Numbered from the stretch's first letter, positions 23,766 through 33,647 are shown. The stretch is 35,555 bases of DNA from an uncultured Mailhella sp. (GCA_944322635.1 CALUPL010000012.1:1-35555), one strand, 5' to 3'. Made by a program: numbers and translations. The notes: a model not told the origin generated them from the sequence alone.

Positions 23766-26700
23766 TTACTCTTCCTCAAAGCCAAAGTCTTTGATTTTTA
23801 ATGTCCGACAATTCTCGGACACTACGCGGATTGTCTCTTGTGAGAAGCCTTTTGAGGCACTGGCTTCCACTTCAAGCCGCAGGCTCAACGTAACCCCATT
23901 GTCTGCTGTAAGCTGAGAAATAACTTCTTCGAGAATACGTTGTACGTCTCGATTAACGCGGGTATCGTCCAAGGGTGCGGAGAGGAAAAATCGCATACTT
24001 TTGGGCGTAGACAGGGGCGATGGAGAGGTGGAGGGCTCTGTGCCCGTCCGCTCCGCAGTCAAAGGTGTCCCGCCTTCCCGTTGCACGGAAGGATGAGGAT
24101 TCGAAACTCCCGCATCAGTAACAGATCCAGAAGGTGATGGATTATTTTGTATATGTTCCAGTTCGAGTTGCTTCTTTGCTGCACTTTTACGAACTATGAA
24201 GCCACTGCGATCTATAGACGCCTTTTGGGCATATTTCAAATCTATAAACCGCCCTTCACTTACGCCAGCTGCATAGGCAAAGTAATCTTCTTCCTGCACA
24301 CCTTCATGGATGGCCTTTTCAAGTACGCTGTAATCGGAAAGACGCGGCAGATAGCAGTAGGTGCAGAGATACTCCCATAATTTTTTTATTTGCAGGCTGT
24401 CTGCATCTTTCCAAAGTAGGCTGTCCAACTCCATCAGTAGAAGCGCAGGAGCCCACTTGTCTATTACAGTTTCATTTTCCAGCAGCTTTTTGCCGGCCCG
24501 GCTTATAATTCCCTCTATAGCGCCGCTGAGCCTTGTTTTTTCCCATTCCACATTTTTCATGTCAGAGCGAGTAATGGCCGGAGTCAGAAGCCAGCACCAT
24601 GTTTCGTTCAATCGTAGATCAACAGTCTCATCACTGCGCTTGAGGCTGTTTTCCGTCTCTCTGTTTTGTGCAGCATCAAGGTTTAAGTCCTGACTGTCAT
24701 TTTTAATGGACTGCCACGCCAGATAGCGACGGGTTTCCTGTTCCAATGCCGACATGGATGTTTGGTCAGGAGCAAGAAAGACCAGCATATTGCGGAAAAT
24801 TCGAGGAGAATTCCCCCTTCCTTCCCAAATTTTTTCAGCAACGTCCAAGGCTGGGCAGGCATGAGATGAAGTCGTCACTGTCTCGCTGGGGCTGAGTATT
24901 ACTAAGCGGACTGTCTGGTCGTCAGGCACGTCCAATGAGGAAGCAGGGCAAATATGTATGCCTTTAAATGGAGGTTCCAGCCGCAATTTTTTCATGCGGC
25001 GTTCTATCTCATATTCCACTTCAGAAGCCGAGAACTGTGTCGCACGATCCTCTACCGTCTTTCGTAGCGTCGGCCTGGTATCATACCAAAACCGATCCCC
25101 TGAAGGGTTCGTGTACAGGTAAGCAAGGCTGTTTTGCAAAGAACCGAGCGCATCATTGAACACGGCAATCTGCTCGCCGGGCTGCACCACACCGAGTCGT
25201 ATGCGTGAGGCTTCTATGCCGCGCACGTTCTGTTGCCTCACTGTAGGGGCGCTGCCCAACATGATGGTTCTGGCTACTCGCCGTGAGGCCAGAGTCTTGC
25301 CGTAGCGAAGAACATTTTTATCTTGCTGCCAGGGAATGGAGCGCTTGCCGTCTACTTCTCTGTCCACAAGGCTGTTCCAGCCTTCCGGCAGATGACGCGT
25401 CAGCTCGTCGCGCACGGCTGACACGTCCAGAGGCAGGGAACCGGGCATGATTAACAGCCCCGCATCGCTGCCCATCCACAATTCATGAATGACGGCGGCC
25501 ATCAGGCGCAGCACGCCGCGTGTGCGCTGAAAACGCTCCAGCGTGGCCCAGTCTTCATACAAACGGTCAAATACTTCCGGGTGGATGGGATAACAGGCCA
25601 GCAGGCGGTTCCTGTACTCCACTTCTCTGACTTCCAGAGGAAAATCAGTTGGATTTTCCCGGTACATGGCGCTGAAATGGCTGCATACCATTTCGCGTGC
25701 GGAAGGATTTTTGCAATCCAAAAAAAGCCTGCGGCGAACCACTTCAAAACCTTCGTTGGCAGCCACGGGCTTCCAGATGGCTTCCATGCGCCCAAAGGTA
25801 TGCTCAATGGCTTCCAGAGCGGTTTTACCAGCTTCCCCACCCACCTCGATATCTGATTCCGGGATGGAGGCCACCACCAGACTGTTGCGGCTGGCGCGGG
25901 CGGCTTCTGTTATTTCCTGAATAAAGGTAATGAAATTGTCGAAAGATCCGGCTGGCAGACCGTTCACGCCATAAATGCGCTTGGCGTAAGCCACGAGTTC
26001 GTCCATGAGGATGAGGCAGGGGCCGCAGGCGTCGAAAAGATTTTTGAGCGATTCCGAGCCGGGCGAGATGCCCTTCTTGTCGGCCTCTTTCACGAAGTCG
26101 TACAGTTTTGGGTCGCCGACGGAAAGTGCGAGCTGGGCGGCCATTTCGCCCCACAGCGTATTAATGGTGACGCCGGGCAGATTCTGAGGACGCTTGCTGC
26201 GGCTGGGGTCGAGGGCCGTGCCGACCAGTACGGCGGCGTGGACTTTCGGTAGGCTGGCGAGTCCGGCCCGTTCCAGCACGGGCCGCACGGTGGGAATCTT
26301 GTCCAGCGAGACCATGCCGCGCAGAAGATGATACAGCGCGAGCATGCTATGGGTCTTGCCTCCGCCGAAGGCCGTTTTGAGCTGGATGACGGGCTCGCCG
26401 TCCTTGCCGGAAACACGCTTTAAAGCCTGTACCAGCAGGCCGGACATGCCTTCGGTAACGTAGGTACGGGCGAAAAATTCCACTGGGTCGCGGTATTCAA
26501 AGGATCCTTCGCCACGTGACACCTGCGCTAGGTCGGCGGCGAACTCTGCATTGCGGTAGCGGCCCTGCGCCACGTCGGGATGCGGTTCGATAACGTCGCG
26601 CCAGCAGGGAAGCCCGGACGGCGACACAGTGAGCATCCCCTCTGCTTTGACAGGGCTGGGTGCGGCCTGTACAGCCTGCGCTGTGACCGTGGTGGAACCA

Positions 26701-27155
26701 GCAGAAGAGCCGTAGCGGGACTCGCGGAGTAGGGAGCGTATCTCTTCCGTGAGCTCCGGGTCTATCTGTTCGCAGAGGCGCGACATGGTATCGAGTGCGC
26801 GCCACGTATCACTGTCGTTGAAGTCCTGCGCGCCGATGTGGGCCAGCTTGTTGCGCACGCCCACAAGTTCCTTGGCCCAAGTACGGTGGTCAATGGAGAG
26901 GCGTTTGCGGAACACTTCGCCCCAGTACAGGTCAAACAGGATAAGACAACGCTGGATGTCCAGCGAGTCGACAAGCTTTTGTTCAGGGCCGTCTTCGGGG
27001 AGGTCGCGTTTCTGCTCATCCCAGAGTTTGCCCATGACCGCAACACGCCACCAGTCTGTCCCGTACTCAATTTTGAGTATTGCACAGATATAGGGAGCAA
27101 AAGCCTTCAGGAGATGGCGGAAACCTTTGAAAACGAGTTCGTTATTGTTAGACAT
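23766..27155 (-). CDS. DUF499 ATPase with N-terminal Swt1-type HEPN domain
   Basis: Large protein of 1129 residues. Residues about 10-130 form a Swt1-like HEPN domain (GFRHLLKAFAPYICAILKIE, DWWRVAVMG), with the RNase-type Rx4H motif RNKLAH at 101-106. A linker follows, then the DUF499 P-loop ATPase: Walker A AFGGGKTHS (about 262-270) and Walker B LILMDE (381-386). The C-terminal part after about residue 1000 is low-complexity (Ser/Pro) and ends in a small domain. DUF499 proteins occur with DUF1156 methylases in predicted defence loci, and HEPN domains often cleave RNA in abortive infection. A toxic-effector role here is inference. It is third in the operon, 20 bases after the methyltransferase. 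Its 3' part has much lower GC than its 5' part. Confidence 0.85.
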   Translation of the reverse strand: MSNNNELVFKGFRHLLKAFAPYICAILKIEYGTDWWRVAVMGKLWDEQKRDLPEDGPEQKLVDSLDIQRCLILFDLYWGEVFRKRLSIDHRTWAKELVGVRNKLAHIGAQDFNDSDTWRALDTMSRLCEQIDPELTEEIRSLLRESRYGSSAGSTTVTAQAVQAAPSPVKAEGMLTVSPSGLPCWRDVIEPHPDVAQGRYRNAEFAADLAQVSRGEGSFEYRDPVEFFARTYVTEGMSGLLVQALKRVSGKDGEPVIQLKTAFGGGKTHSMLALYHLLRGMVSLDKIPTVRPVLERAGLASLPKVHAAVLVGTALDPSRSKRPQNLPGVTINTLWGEMAAQLALSVGDPKLYDFVKEADKKGISPGSESLKNLFDACGPCLILMDELVAYAKRIYGVNGLPAGSFDNFITFIQEITEAARASRNSLVVASIPESDIEVGGEAGKTALEAIEHTFGRMEAIWKPVAANEGFEVVRRRLFLDCKNPSAREMVCSHFSAMYRENPTDFPLEVREVEYRNRLLACYPIHPEVFDRLYEDWATLERFQRTRGVLRLMAAVIHELWMGSDAGLLIMPGSLPLDVSAVRDELTRHLPEGWNSLVDREVDGKRSIPWQQDKNVLRYGKTLASRRVARTIMLGSAPTVRQQNVRGIEASRIRLGVVQPGEQIAVFNDALGSLQNSLAYLYTNPSGDRFWYDTRPTLRKTVEDRATQFSASEVEYEIERRMKKLRLEPPFKGIHICPASSLDVPDDQTVRLVILSPSETVTTSSHACPALDVAEKIWEGRGNSPRIFRNMLVFLAPDQTSMSALEQETRRYLAWQSIKNDSQDLNLDAAQNRETENSLKRSDETVDLRLNETWCWLLTPAITRSDMKNVEWEKTRLSGAIEGIISRAGKKLLENETVIDKWAPALLLMELDSLLWKDADSLQIKKLWEYLCTYCYLPRLSDYSVLEKAIHEGVQEEDYFAYAAGVSEGRFIDLKYAQKASIDRSGFIVRKSAAKKQLELEHIQNNPSPSGSVTDAGVSNPHPSVQREGGTPLTAERTGTEPSTSPSPLSTPKSMRFFLSAPLDDTRVNRDVQRILEEVISQLTADNGVTLSLRLEVEASASKGFSQETIRVVSENCRTLKIKDFGFEEE

Positions 27156-27175
27156 ATCTCACTCTCAGGCGTTTG

Positions 27176-29956
27176 TCAGATAAGAGAACCCTGCTTGGCT
27201 GTACGACGGGCGGCGCGCAGTTCGGCGGCTTTCTGCTGGATGTCGGGCCATGCGACCACAAAGGAATTATAGGCATAAGCCTCGGCATTCCAGCCTTTGC
27301 GTTCGGCAAGGGAGAAGAGGCGGTAGGCGAGGTCGCGGGCACGCTCGGCAGAGGCGGAAAATTCTACCACGAGCCGGGCGCATGCTTCGATGCCTCCAGT
27401 ATCCATGCTTTGAATAAGGTACTGCGTGATCATCCACAGACAGCGATCCGCCGTAAGGCGCGAGACTTTGAGTTCCGGTAGTTCGGTGCGTTCCAGCAGA
27501 TGAACGACGCCCTTTTCGGCATAGACGAGGCCCATGGACGCCAGCTTCTCCACAGAAGTGTTCTTGGCGCGAGCCAGCACGTCGGCCTCGCCGAACTTCA
27601 TATGATTGAAGGCGAACTGTGTGTAGAGATCGACGCAGAAGCGGCTTTCGGCATCCAGCGCGCCGTCCTGTTCGCTAAAGTAGGCGTCGAGCTCGGCGTT
27701 AATGACCTGCAGAGCGGTACGGACGCCCATGGCAGAGCCGTCGGCCTCCATCACCTTGGCGTAGCGGGAATACACGCCCATACCCGGACCGATGGCGGCC
27801 TGCGCCATATCCACTGGGGCGATGTTGCTGGTTTGCAGCTTCTTCAGGGCTGCGCGGAGTTCGCGCTTGAGCTCAGCAATAAAGGAACGTCGTGAGCAGG
27901 AAGGGGTCTCTTCCGGCCGTTTGCGGCAGACCAGCACGATGGATGAAGCAAGAGCGTTTGTTTCCAGCGCGTTGGAACGATTACTTCTTTCTGTCCGCAT
28001 GGGCCAAGTGCCGGTAATGGCAAAGCCTGCTTTAATGATGGCAGAAAGCATGGTTTCCCAGCCGGTAGAAGCCTGCGAAGCATTATCGTCTTCGCCGCTT
28101 TCGCTCTGTTTGTAGGCATAATAAATGGTAACGGGCACGTCTTCCCTCGCATAGCGGTAGAACTGTCGGCAAGCCTGAACCATACCGCCCTCAAAAAAAT
28201 CTCGAGCCTTTTCCTTACTCCCCTCAAAGCGATAAGGGCTGGCCACCAGTTCTTCCGCCTTGGGCACCAACATGGTGCGGAAAAGACGAGGATAGGTACT
28301 CTTCAACGAACGCCGCATCCAGATATAGAAATAATCGGCAAGGTCGGCATAGCCGATATTGTCATAATACGGCGGATCGGAAGAAATAACGAGGTTTCGC
28401 AGACCGCAGTCCGTTTGTGCATCATGCTGAATGGCTGTTCCTGTTATAGCTGCTGGAAATTCTACGAGACTCTTGAAAACCCAGCTTAACATATTATCAA
28501 AACATCCCGAGGAATGGCTGAAAGGATTACCTTCAGCGAAATCCCATACCATAGGAATAGCTTGCCGAGTAAATGTATGTGCTATTGCCCCAATAGTAGG
28601 TAACCAAGAAGCTATTGATGATAAAATATCTGCTTCTTTATCTACAGCAAATGCCAAGTATACACCCACGGCCTGGCCGTAGGCTGTTGCGCCGCATCCG
28701 CGTTCATCCAGTCCCTTGCCGTCGTCTTGCATACCTGAGTCTAGGGCGTCCTGTGTAGCTTTTGCCTGTGCTTCAGCCACCAGATCACTGAATGTTGTCA
28801 GGGCCGTAAGCTGGCGGGAAGTGAAAAGGTCGGCAAATGTACGTAGTCCGTAATTGGGAGTCTTGAAGTCCCGAGGATTTTTGGGAAGGAGCGCATCAGG
28901 GTATTTTTCAGGCCCTATTATCGCAGCTACATTCTCCTGTATGTTATCTGACGACAGATAAATTCTCTCGTTTTTTCCTTCCGCCACCACAGCCATCATC
29001 TGGGCTGACATGGCCCCTGCCTTGCCCTGCTCCCTGATATAGCTGAAAGGTACGGCAGTACCACAGCATGGACACACCGCTCCTTGGCGGTTAACGGTCC
29101 CTTCTATTTTCGGTTTACCTTCAAGATGTACGACATATGTTACTTTTCCGCCTTCAAATTGCGGCTCTACCCACGCTTCCTTCCCCTTCTTTTTCGACAG
29201 CACAAAAGATCTGGCCAGCGGCATTTCACAGCCGCAGGCAGGGTTCGGACATTTCACGGTACGCGCCCAGATCCAGGCGATAACGGCAGCCTCGCCGCCC
29301 CCTTGTTCGGTAGGAATCTGCACTTTGGGGTAAAGGTGACCAATACGGCGAAAAGCTTCCTGCTTCATCCATTCGCCGTAATAGCGCACGTCTTCGGCAA
29401 GGCCTATGGCCCCGCGCCACGAACGGTCACTGCCCAGTTTGGTTTGGGCATCAGGATTCACCGGAGACTGCCCGGCAAAACGCGGGGGAATCTCTATCAT
29501 CGCCTTGTTTATCATCACGGCCACGGGGTTCAGGTCGTGGGCGTGCGCTTCCAGCCCAAGGCGCTGTGCCTCCAAGGGAATCGCGCCTCCGCCCGCAAAC
29601 GGGTCAAGGAAGGTCAACGGCTCTTCGCCCATATATTTCCTTATTTCGGCGCGGGCTTCGTTCAGCAGGTCTTCGTCGTTGGAATTCTCCCATTTCACCA
29701 GGCGGGCAAGTAAGGCATGCAGGCGCTGACGCTCTGCATCCTGCGCTTCTTCTGTGGGAAAAAGTTCCGGGTGCGAAGACGGGTCATCCACCAATGAAGC
29801 CCAAAGTACTGCTCGAGCTGCCGCCAGAGGACGACGAGCCCACCATAAATGCAGAGTAGAAGGGTGCCCGTGGCGGATGGATTTTTCCCGAGCGGATTCG
29901 GCGTTGATGGCGTCCAGCGGAAGCGCGACTTCAATGAGTTTTTTTATCTGAGCCAT
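27176..29956 (-). CDS. DUF1156 DNA methyltransferase
   Basis: Protein of 926 residues. The N-terminal DUF1156 segment (LIEVALPLDAINAESAREKS, then HLWWARRPLAAARA) is followed by the SAM-binding motif I DPFAGGG (118-124). The catalytic motif DPPY (527-530) indicates an amino-methyltransferase, N6-adenine or N4-cytosine. Cysteines at 236, 241, 243 and 295, 297, 298 suggest a zinc-binding insertion between the motifs. The wide motif I to DPPY spacing and large size are normal for this family. It presumably marks self DNA for the neighbouring helicase/ATPase system. It begins 8 bases after the helicase stop; ribosome sites are weak. A low-GC patch near 28441-28640 covers residues just before DPPY. 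Confidence 0.88.
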   Translation of the reverse strand: MAQIKKLIEVALPLDAINAESAREKSIRHGHPSTLHLWWARRPLAAARAVLWASLVDDPSSHPELFPTEEAQDAERQRLHALLARLVKWENSNDEDLLNEARAEIRKYMGEEPLTFLDPFAGGGAIPLEAQRLGLEAHAHDLNPVAVMINKAMIEIPPRFAGQSPVNPDAQTKLGSDRSWRGAIGLAEDVRYYGEWMKQEAFRRIGHLYPKVQIPTEQGGGEAAVIAWIWARTVKCPNPACGCEMPLARSFVLSKKKGKEAWVEPQFEGGKVTYVVHLEGKPKIEGTVNRQGAVCPCCGTAVPFSYIREQGKAGAMSAQMMAVVAEGKNERIYLSSDNIQENVAAIIGPEKYPDALLPKNPRDFKTPNYGLRTFADLFTSRQLTALTTFSDLVAEAQAKATQDALDSGMQDDGKGLDERGCGATAYGQAVGVYLAFAVDKEADILSSIASWLPTIGAIAHTFTRQAIPMVWDFAEGNPFSHSSGCFDNMLSWVFKSLVEFPAAITGTAIQHDAQTDCGLRNLVISSDPPYYDNIGYADLADYFYIWMRRSLKSTYPRLFRTMLVPKAEELVASPYRFEGSKEKARDFFEGGMVQACRQFYRYAREDVPVTIYYAYKQSESGEDDNASQASTGWETMLSAIIKAGFAITGTWPMRTERSNRSNALETNALASSIVLVCRKRPEETPSCSRRSFIAELKRELRAALKKLQTSNIAPVDMAQAAIGPGMGVYSRYAKVMEADGSAMGVRTALQVINAELDAYFSEQDGALDAESRFCVDLYTQFAFNHMKFGEADVLARAKNTSVEKLASMGLVYAEKGVVHLLERTELPELKVSRLTADRCLWMITQYLIQSMDTGGIEACARLVVEFSASAERARDLAYRLFSLAERKGWNAEAYAYNSFVVAWPDIQQKAAELRAARRTAKQGSLI

Positions 29957-29964
29957 GCTACTTA

Positions 29965-32900
29965 CTATCCCTCGTATATCTTTTCCGCATTCTCGATAAG
30001 AGCGGCGATGTTGAACTTCGAGCTTTCCACCGAAAAATCCGGGGGATTGTGGAAAGGCTTTTTCAGGTAGATCGTGCGGGTGTGCGGGCCGTCCACTGCA
30101 ACGATAGCCAGAATGAACTGCTCCGGCTGGTTCAAAGCTGTGCGTATCTCGTTGAAGGTCATGTTGATGCTGGTGGCTCCGGCGGTGCGCCCTTTCACCT
30201 CGATAAAGCGCAGACTGGATTCCCCTTTACCGAGTGCATCCGGTACGGCGGATTCGATGTCGTAGCCGCACTTGTCGGCGCTCACGTCGCGTGGGGCGAA
30301 TCCGAGGCGTTTTTCGATGTCCATCACAGCCTGCATGGCGGCCTTCTCTACAGCCTTGCGGGCAAGCACATCCGCACCGGGGCCAGAATATGCATCAAGA
30401 AGCGGACGACCCGTGAGTTTAGCCAGCAGTCCGGCAGGAATGACCAGCGCGCCGCCGATGACCACGGGCGGCTGAGCCGAAATCAGGCGTTCTGCCGCTA
30501 ATTCGTCCGTACGCTGCTTCAGGCGGGCGGCCAGTTCTTCGGCGCGGCGGGCGGCCTTTTGGGAGTTCAGGTTGTTGCTGATCTTCCCGGCCTGTTCTTG
30601 TTGTTTCAGCTCTCCGGCGCGGTAATCCCAGTAGCGAATCTCGGTGGTAAGACGTTCGCGCACGGCCTTTTCCGTCTTGTCGATCATGATTTCGCGGCGT
30701 TCGCGCACGTCTTTCAGATGTTTGGGGATAAGATGGCCCAGGGCATAGCCGATGGCCGCATCTTCCACGCCGCGCGTCAGCCATGGCTGCTTGTGGGCGT
30801 GGGCAAGAACGGCGTCCAGCTCTTCAGGTGTGGCTGGGCGGTAGTCGAGGTACGGCGCATAGCCTGCGTTTGCGGCTGTGCCGTGTTCGTCCATCTCTAC
30901 AAAATGGATATTGCGCGAGATGACGCGGCGGCTACCATCGGGCAGGGCAGTGCCGTCCTGAATAGCGTGCTCAATGTAGAAGAGGAGGCGCATGGAATCT
31001 CCGGGATCGCTGTCGTCGATAAGGACGGCGCCGCGTTTAAGCAGATCGCCAGAGCGTTCGCGGATGGTGTCGATCATGGCTTCAAGCAGAGGATGCCCGG
31101 GACAGATGAGCGCGGCAGGTACAGAGCCGGGCAGATTGCGATAGGCCTTGTCGAAGCAGATGCGCTCGTAGCGGTTGAGCACCGGTTCGATATGACCTAT
31201 CTGCCGGTCTCGATTGCGGATGGCGAAGGGAACGGAGAGTATCTCCCAGCGACCTTTCTCGCGGGCCGACATGCGGCCGCCCAGTTCGCGGAACGCTTCT
31301 TTAAAGAATGCCTCGATGAAATACGGCTGGAGGCGGCGGGCCTCCATGCGCTCCATTTCCTCGCGGATGACGCTGACCGTGCGGATGTTCATCACGTCTT
31401 CGGTAAGGGCGCGTTCCTTCAGCAGCTGAAGCAGTGCTTGCGGGTCGAAGGCAATATCCATGTCGTGATTGAGTCGGGCCTGCACGTCGGGGTCACTGCC
31501 GTGGCGCACGGCTTCGATAAGCAGTTCGCGTAGGGGACGGTTGTTGAACGAGACTTTACCGAGAATGTCGAAGACCTTGCCACCCAGTGCCTCTTTTTCC
31601 TGCTCCAGCTTTTCAAAAAGCCGCTGGAACACCGCGCCTTCGCGTGTTTCGGAAGCCACTAGGTTCCAGAGCCAGCAGGTTTTCGTCTGGCCGATACGGT
31701 GGATACGGCCGAAACGTTGTTCAAGACGGTTGGGGTTCCACGGCAGGTCGTAGTTCACCATGAGATGGGCACGCTGAAGGTTGAGGCCTTCGCCTGCAGC
31801 ATCCGTAGCGATAAGAATACGAACTTCCTTATCTTGCTTGAAGCGTTCTTCCACTTTGCGGCGCTCGTCGCGCAGCATTCCACCATAGATGACCACCACG
31901 GCGTCGTCATTGCCGAGCAGAGAGCGTATCTTGTCCGTGAGGTAACGGAGCGTGTCGCGGTGTTCGGTAAAAATGATCAGCTTTTCTCGGAACCCCTCTG
32001 CGTCGAACATTCCTTTTTCGTCTTGCAGCAGGCAGGAAAGCTCTTCCCATTTGCGGTCTCTGCCGCTGGTGCGGACGGCGTTGGCCTTGGCTTCCAGCGT
32101 TTTGAGCGTGGCAATTTCCGCTTCCAGTTCCGTGATGGTAGTCGCGGCACTTGCCTTGTCAGCTACGCGTTCTTCGGCGTCTTCCAGCTCGGCGGAAGTC
32201 AGGTCGTCATCGTCGAATTCGTCCGTAAGGTTCAGATTACGCAGTTCGTTCCAGTCGCGGGCACGCTGGCCGAGCCGCTCTTCACTGAGACGGTTTTCCA
32301 GTCTTTCGCGGCGGCGGTGCAGAGACTGATAGATGGCCTCGGGAGAAGACGCGAGACGCCGTTGGAGCACGGTGAGCGCGAAGCCCACGGTGGTGCGGCG
32401 TTCGTTGTTCAGATTGTCGGCGCGATTGAATTCGTTCTGAACGTAGGCGGTCACAGCCTCGTAGAGTTCGGCTTCTTCGGGGGAAAGGCTGTAGTTCACC
32501 GTGACGGCGTGGCGTTCAGGGAAGAGGGGCGAACCGTCGAACTTGAGTAGTTCTTCTTTGACAAGGCGGCGCATGACATCGGAGATGTCGATAGCCTGCG
32601 AGCCGGTACGGGCCACGCCGCCGAAGCGATCCTGATCCACCAGCGAGAGGAAGAGCTGAAAATCTTCTTCCTTGCCGTTGTGCGGGGTTGCCGTAAGTAG
32701 AAGCATATGTCGCGTGATGCCGGAAAGCAGGCGGCCAAGCTGGAAGCGGCGCGTCATTTTGACTTCGCCGCCCCAGACCGTGGCTGACATTTTGTGGGCT
32801 TCGTCGCAGACGATAAGATCCCAGTCCGTAGCCTTCAGTTTTTCCTGAATGGCTTCGTTACGGGCCAGTTTGTCGAGCCGGGCGATGGCCAGCGGCGTTT

Positions 32901-33492
32901 CGTTAAAGGCGTTCCCCGTAACGGCGGATTCAAAACGGTCATTGGTGAGGATCTCGAAGCGCAGATGGAATTTCTGGAAGAGTTCGTCCTGCCACTGTTC
33001 CGCAAGACTGCCGGGGCTGACGATAAGACAGCGTCTAAGGTCACCACGTGCAAGGAGTTCCTTGACGAAGAGGCCGGTCATGATGGTTTTGCCCGCGCCG
33101 GGATCGTCCGCAAGAACGTAGCGCAGGGGCAGTCGGCCCAGCATTTCCTGATAAACGGCGGAAATCTGATGCGGAAGAGGCTCCACATCAGAGGTATGGA
33201 CGGCGAGATACGGGTCGAAGAGATGGGCGTAGTGTATACGCCATGCTTCCGAAGCGAGGCGGAGCTTTGCACCGTCTGCGTCGAAACTCCACGGTAAGGA
33301 TGCGTCCTGAAGCGATAGTTGCCCTTCATCCTCACGATAGAGGATACGATTGCCAAGATCGCCCCGGCTGTTTTTGTAGGTAAGATTCAGAACGGCGTTG
33401 CCGTACCACTGGACTGCCACAATGGTGACTGCCTCATGTGGATCAATGCCAAGAATAAGACTTCCGCTTGTAATATCTTCGAGTCGCACCAC
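29965..33492 (-). CDS. SNF2-type DEAH helicase with C-terminal DUF3883-like domain
   Basis: Superfamily 2 helicase of 1175 residues. Motif I is ADDPGAGKT (128-136), motif II DEAH (230-233) and motif III TATPHNG (268-273). The C-terminal RecA domain carries TDAAGEGLNLQ (563-573) and QRFGRIHRIGQT (592-603). Residues about 1068-1165 look like a DUF3883 / PD-(D/E)xK-related domain, with YDIES and RFIEVKGR. The architecture resembles the SNF2 helicase DrmD of class 1 DISARM, but no drmA, drmB or drmC is in this window. The start is GTG, either 33492 or 33489; a TAA bounds the frame ten codons upstream and AGGAAG sits close to the start. It is the first gene of the three-gene operon. Confidence 0.87.
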   Translation of the reverse strand: MVRLEDITSGSLILGIDPHEAVTIVAVQWYGNAVLNLTYKNSRGDLGNRILYREDEGQLSLQDASLPWSFDADGAKLRLASEAWRIHYAHLFDPYLAVHTSDVEPLPHQISAVYQEMLGRLPLRYVLADDPGAGKTIMTGLFVKELLARGDLRRCLIVSPGSLAEQWQDELFQKFHLRFEILTNDRFESAVTGNAFNETPLAIARLDKLARNEAIQEKLKATDWDLIVCDEAHKMSATVWGGEVKMTRRFQLGRLLSGITRHMLLLTATPHNGKEEDFQLFLSLVDQDRFGGVARTGSQAIDISDVMRRLVKEELLKFDGSPLFPERHAVTVNYSLSPEEAELYEAVTAYVQNEFNRADNLNNERRTTVGFALTVLQRRLASSPEAIYQSLHRRRERLENRLSEERLGQRARDWNELRNLNLTDEFDDDDLTSAELEDAEERVADKASAATTITELEAEIATLKTLEAKANAVRTSGRDRKWEELSCLLQDEKGMFDAEGFREKLIIFTEHRDTLRYLTDKIRSLLGNDDAVVVIYGGMLRDERRKVEERFKQDKEVRILIATDAAGEGLNLQRAHLMVNYDLPWNPNRLEQRFGRIHRIGQTKTCWLWNLVASETREGAVFQRLFEKLEQEKEALGGKVFDILGKVSFNNRPLRELLIEAVRHGSDPDVQARLNHDMDIAFDPQALLQLLKERALTEDVMNIRTVSVIREEMERMEARRLQPYFIEAFFKEAFRELGGRMSAREKGRWEILSVPFAIRNRDRQIGHIEPVLNRYERICFDKAYRNLPGSVPAALICPGHPLLEAMIDTIRERSGDLLKRGAVLIDDSDPGDSMRLLFYIEHAIQDGTALPDGSRRVISRNIHFVEMDEHGTAANAGYAPYLDYRPATPEELDAVLAHAHKQPWLTRGVEDAAIGYALGHLIPKHLKDVRERREIMIDKTEKAVRERLTTEIRYWDYRAGELKQQEQAGKISNNLNSQKAARRAEELAARLKQRTDELAAERLISAQPPVVIGGALVIPAGLLAKLTGRPLLDAYSGPGADVLARKAVEKAAMQAVMDIEKRLGFAPRDVSADKCGYDIESAVPDALGKGESSLRFIEVKGRTAGATSINMTFNEIRTALNQPEQFILAIVAVDGPHTRTIYLKKPFHNPPDFSVESSKFNIAALIENAEKIYEG

Positions 33493-33522
33493 TTCCTGCC
33501 ACCCCGGAGGAGGTGGCGGTTA

Positions 33523-33647
33523 AGTGTACCTGGTCGCCAGGATGCCTTTTGCTGGTTAATTTTCTCCAAAGAGATTTGACCAGGTGTTTTTTATAGCTTA
33601 CAAGCATCTTGATGATAATCAACGCGCAGGTGGCGGTCAGGTACACT
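33523..33647. mobile_element. MITE-like element of 125 bp with terminal inverted repeats
   Basis: The left end AGTGTACCTGGTCGCCA (33523-33539) and the reverse complement of the right end (AGTGTACCTGACCGCCA) agree at 15 of 17 positions. The trinucleotide TTA flanks both sides (33520-33522 and 33648-33650), like a target duplication. An inner 8-bp inverted repeat ACCTGGTC/GACCAGGT occurs at 33528-33535 and 33578-33585. AGGTGGCGGT also occurs twice as a direct repeat (33511-33520 and 33628-33637). No coding capacity. It separates the recombinase from the helicase and may contain the operon promoter. Confidence 0.55.

Noticed and set aside
33443..33646. Minus-strand open frame across the inverted-repeat element as a gene
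   Set aside because: It has no ribosome site, spans both repeat ends and has no recognisable similarity.
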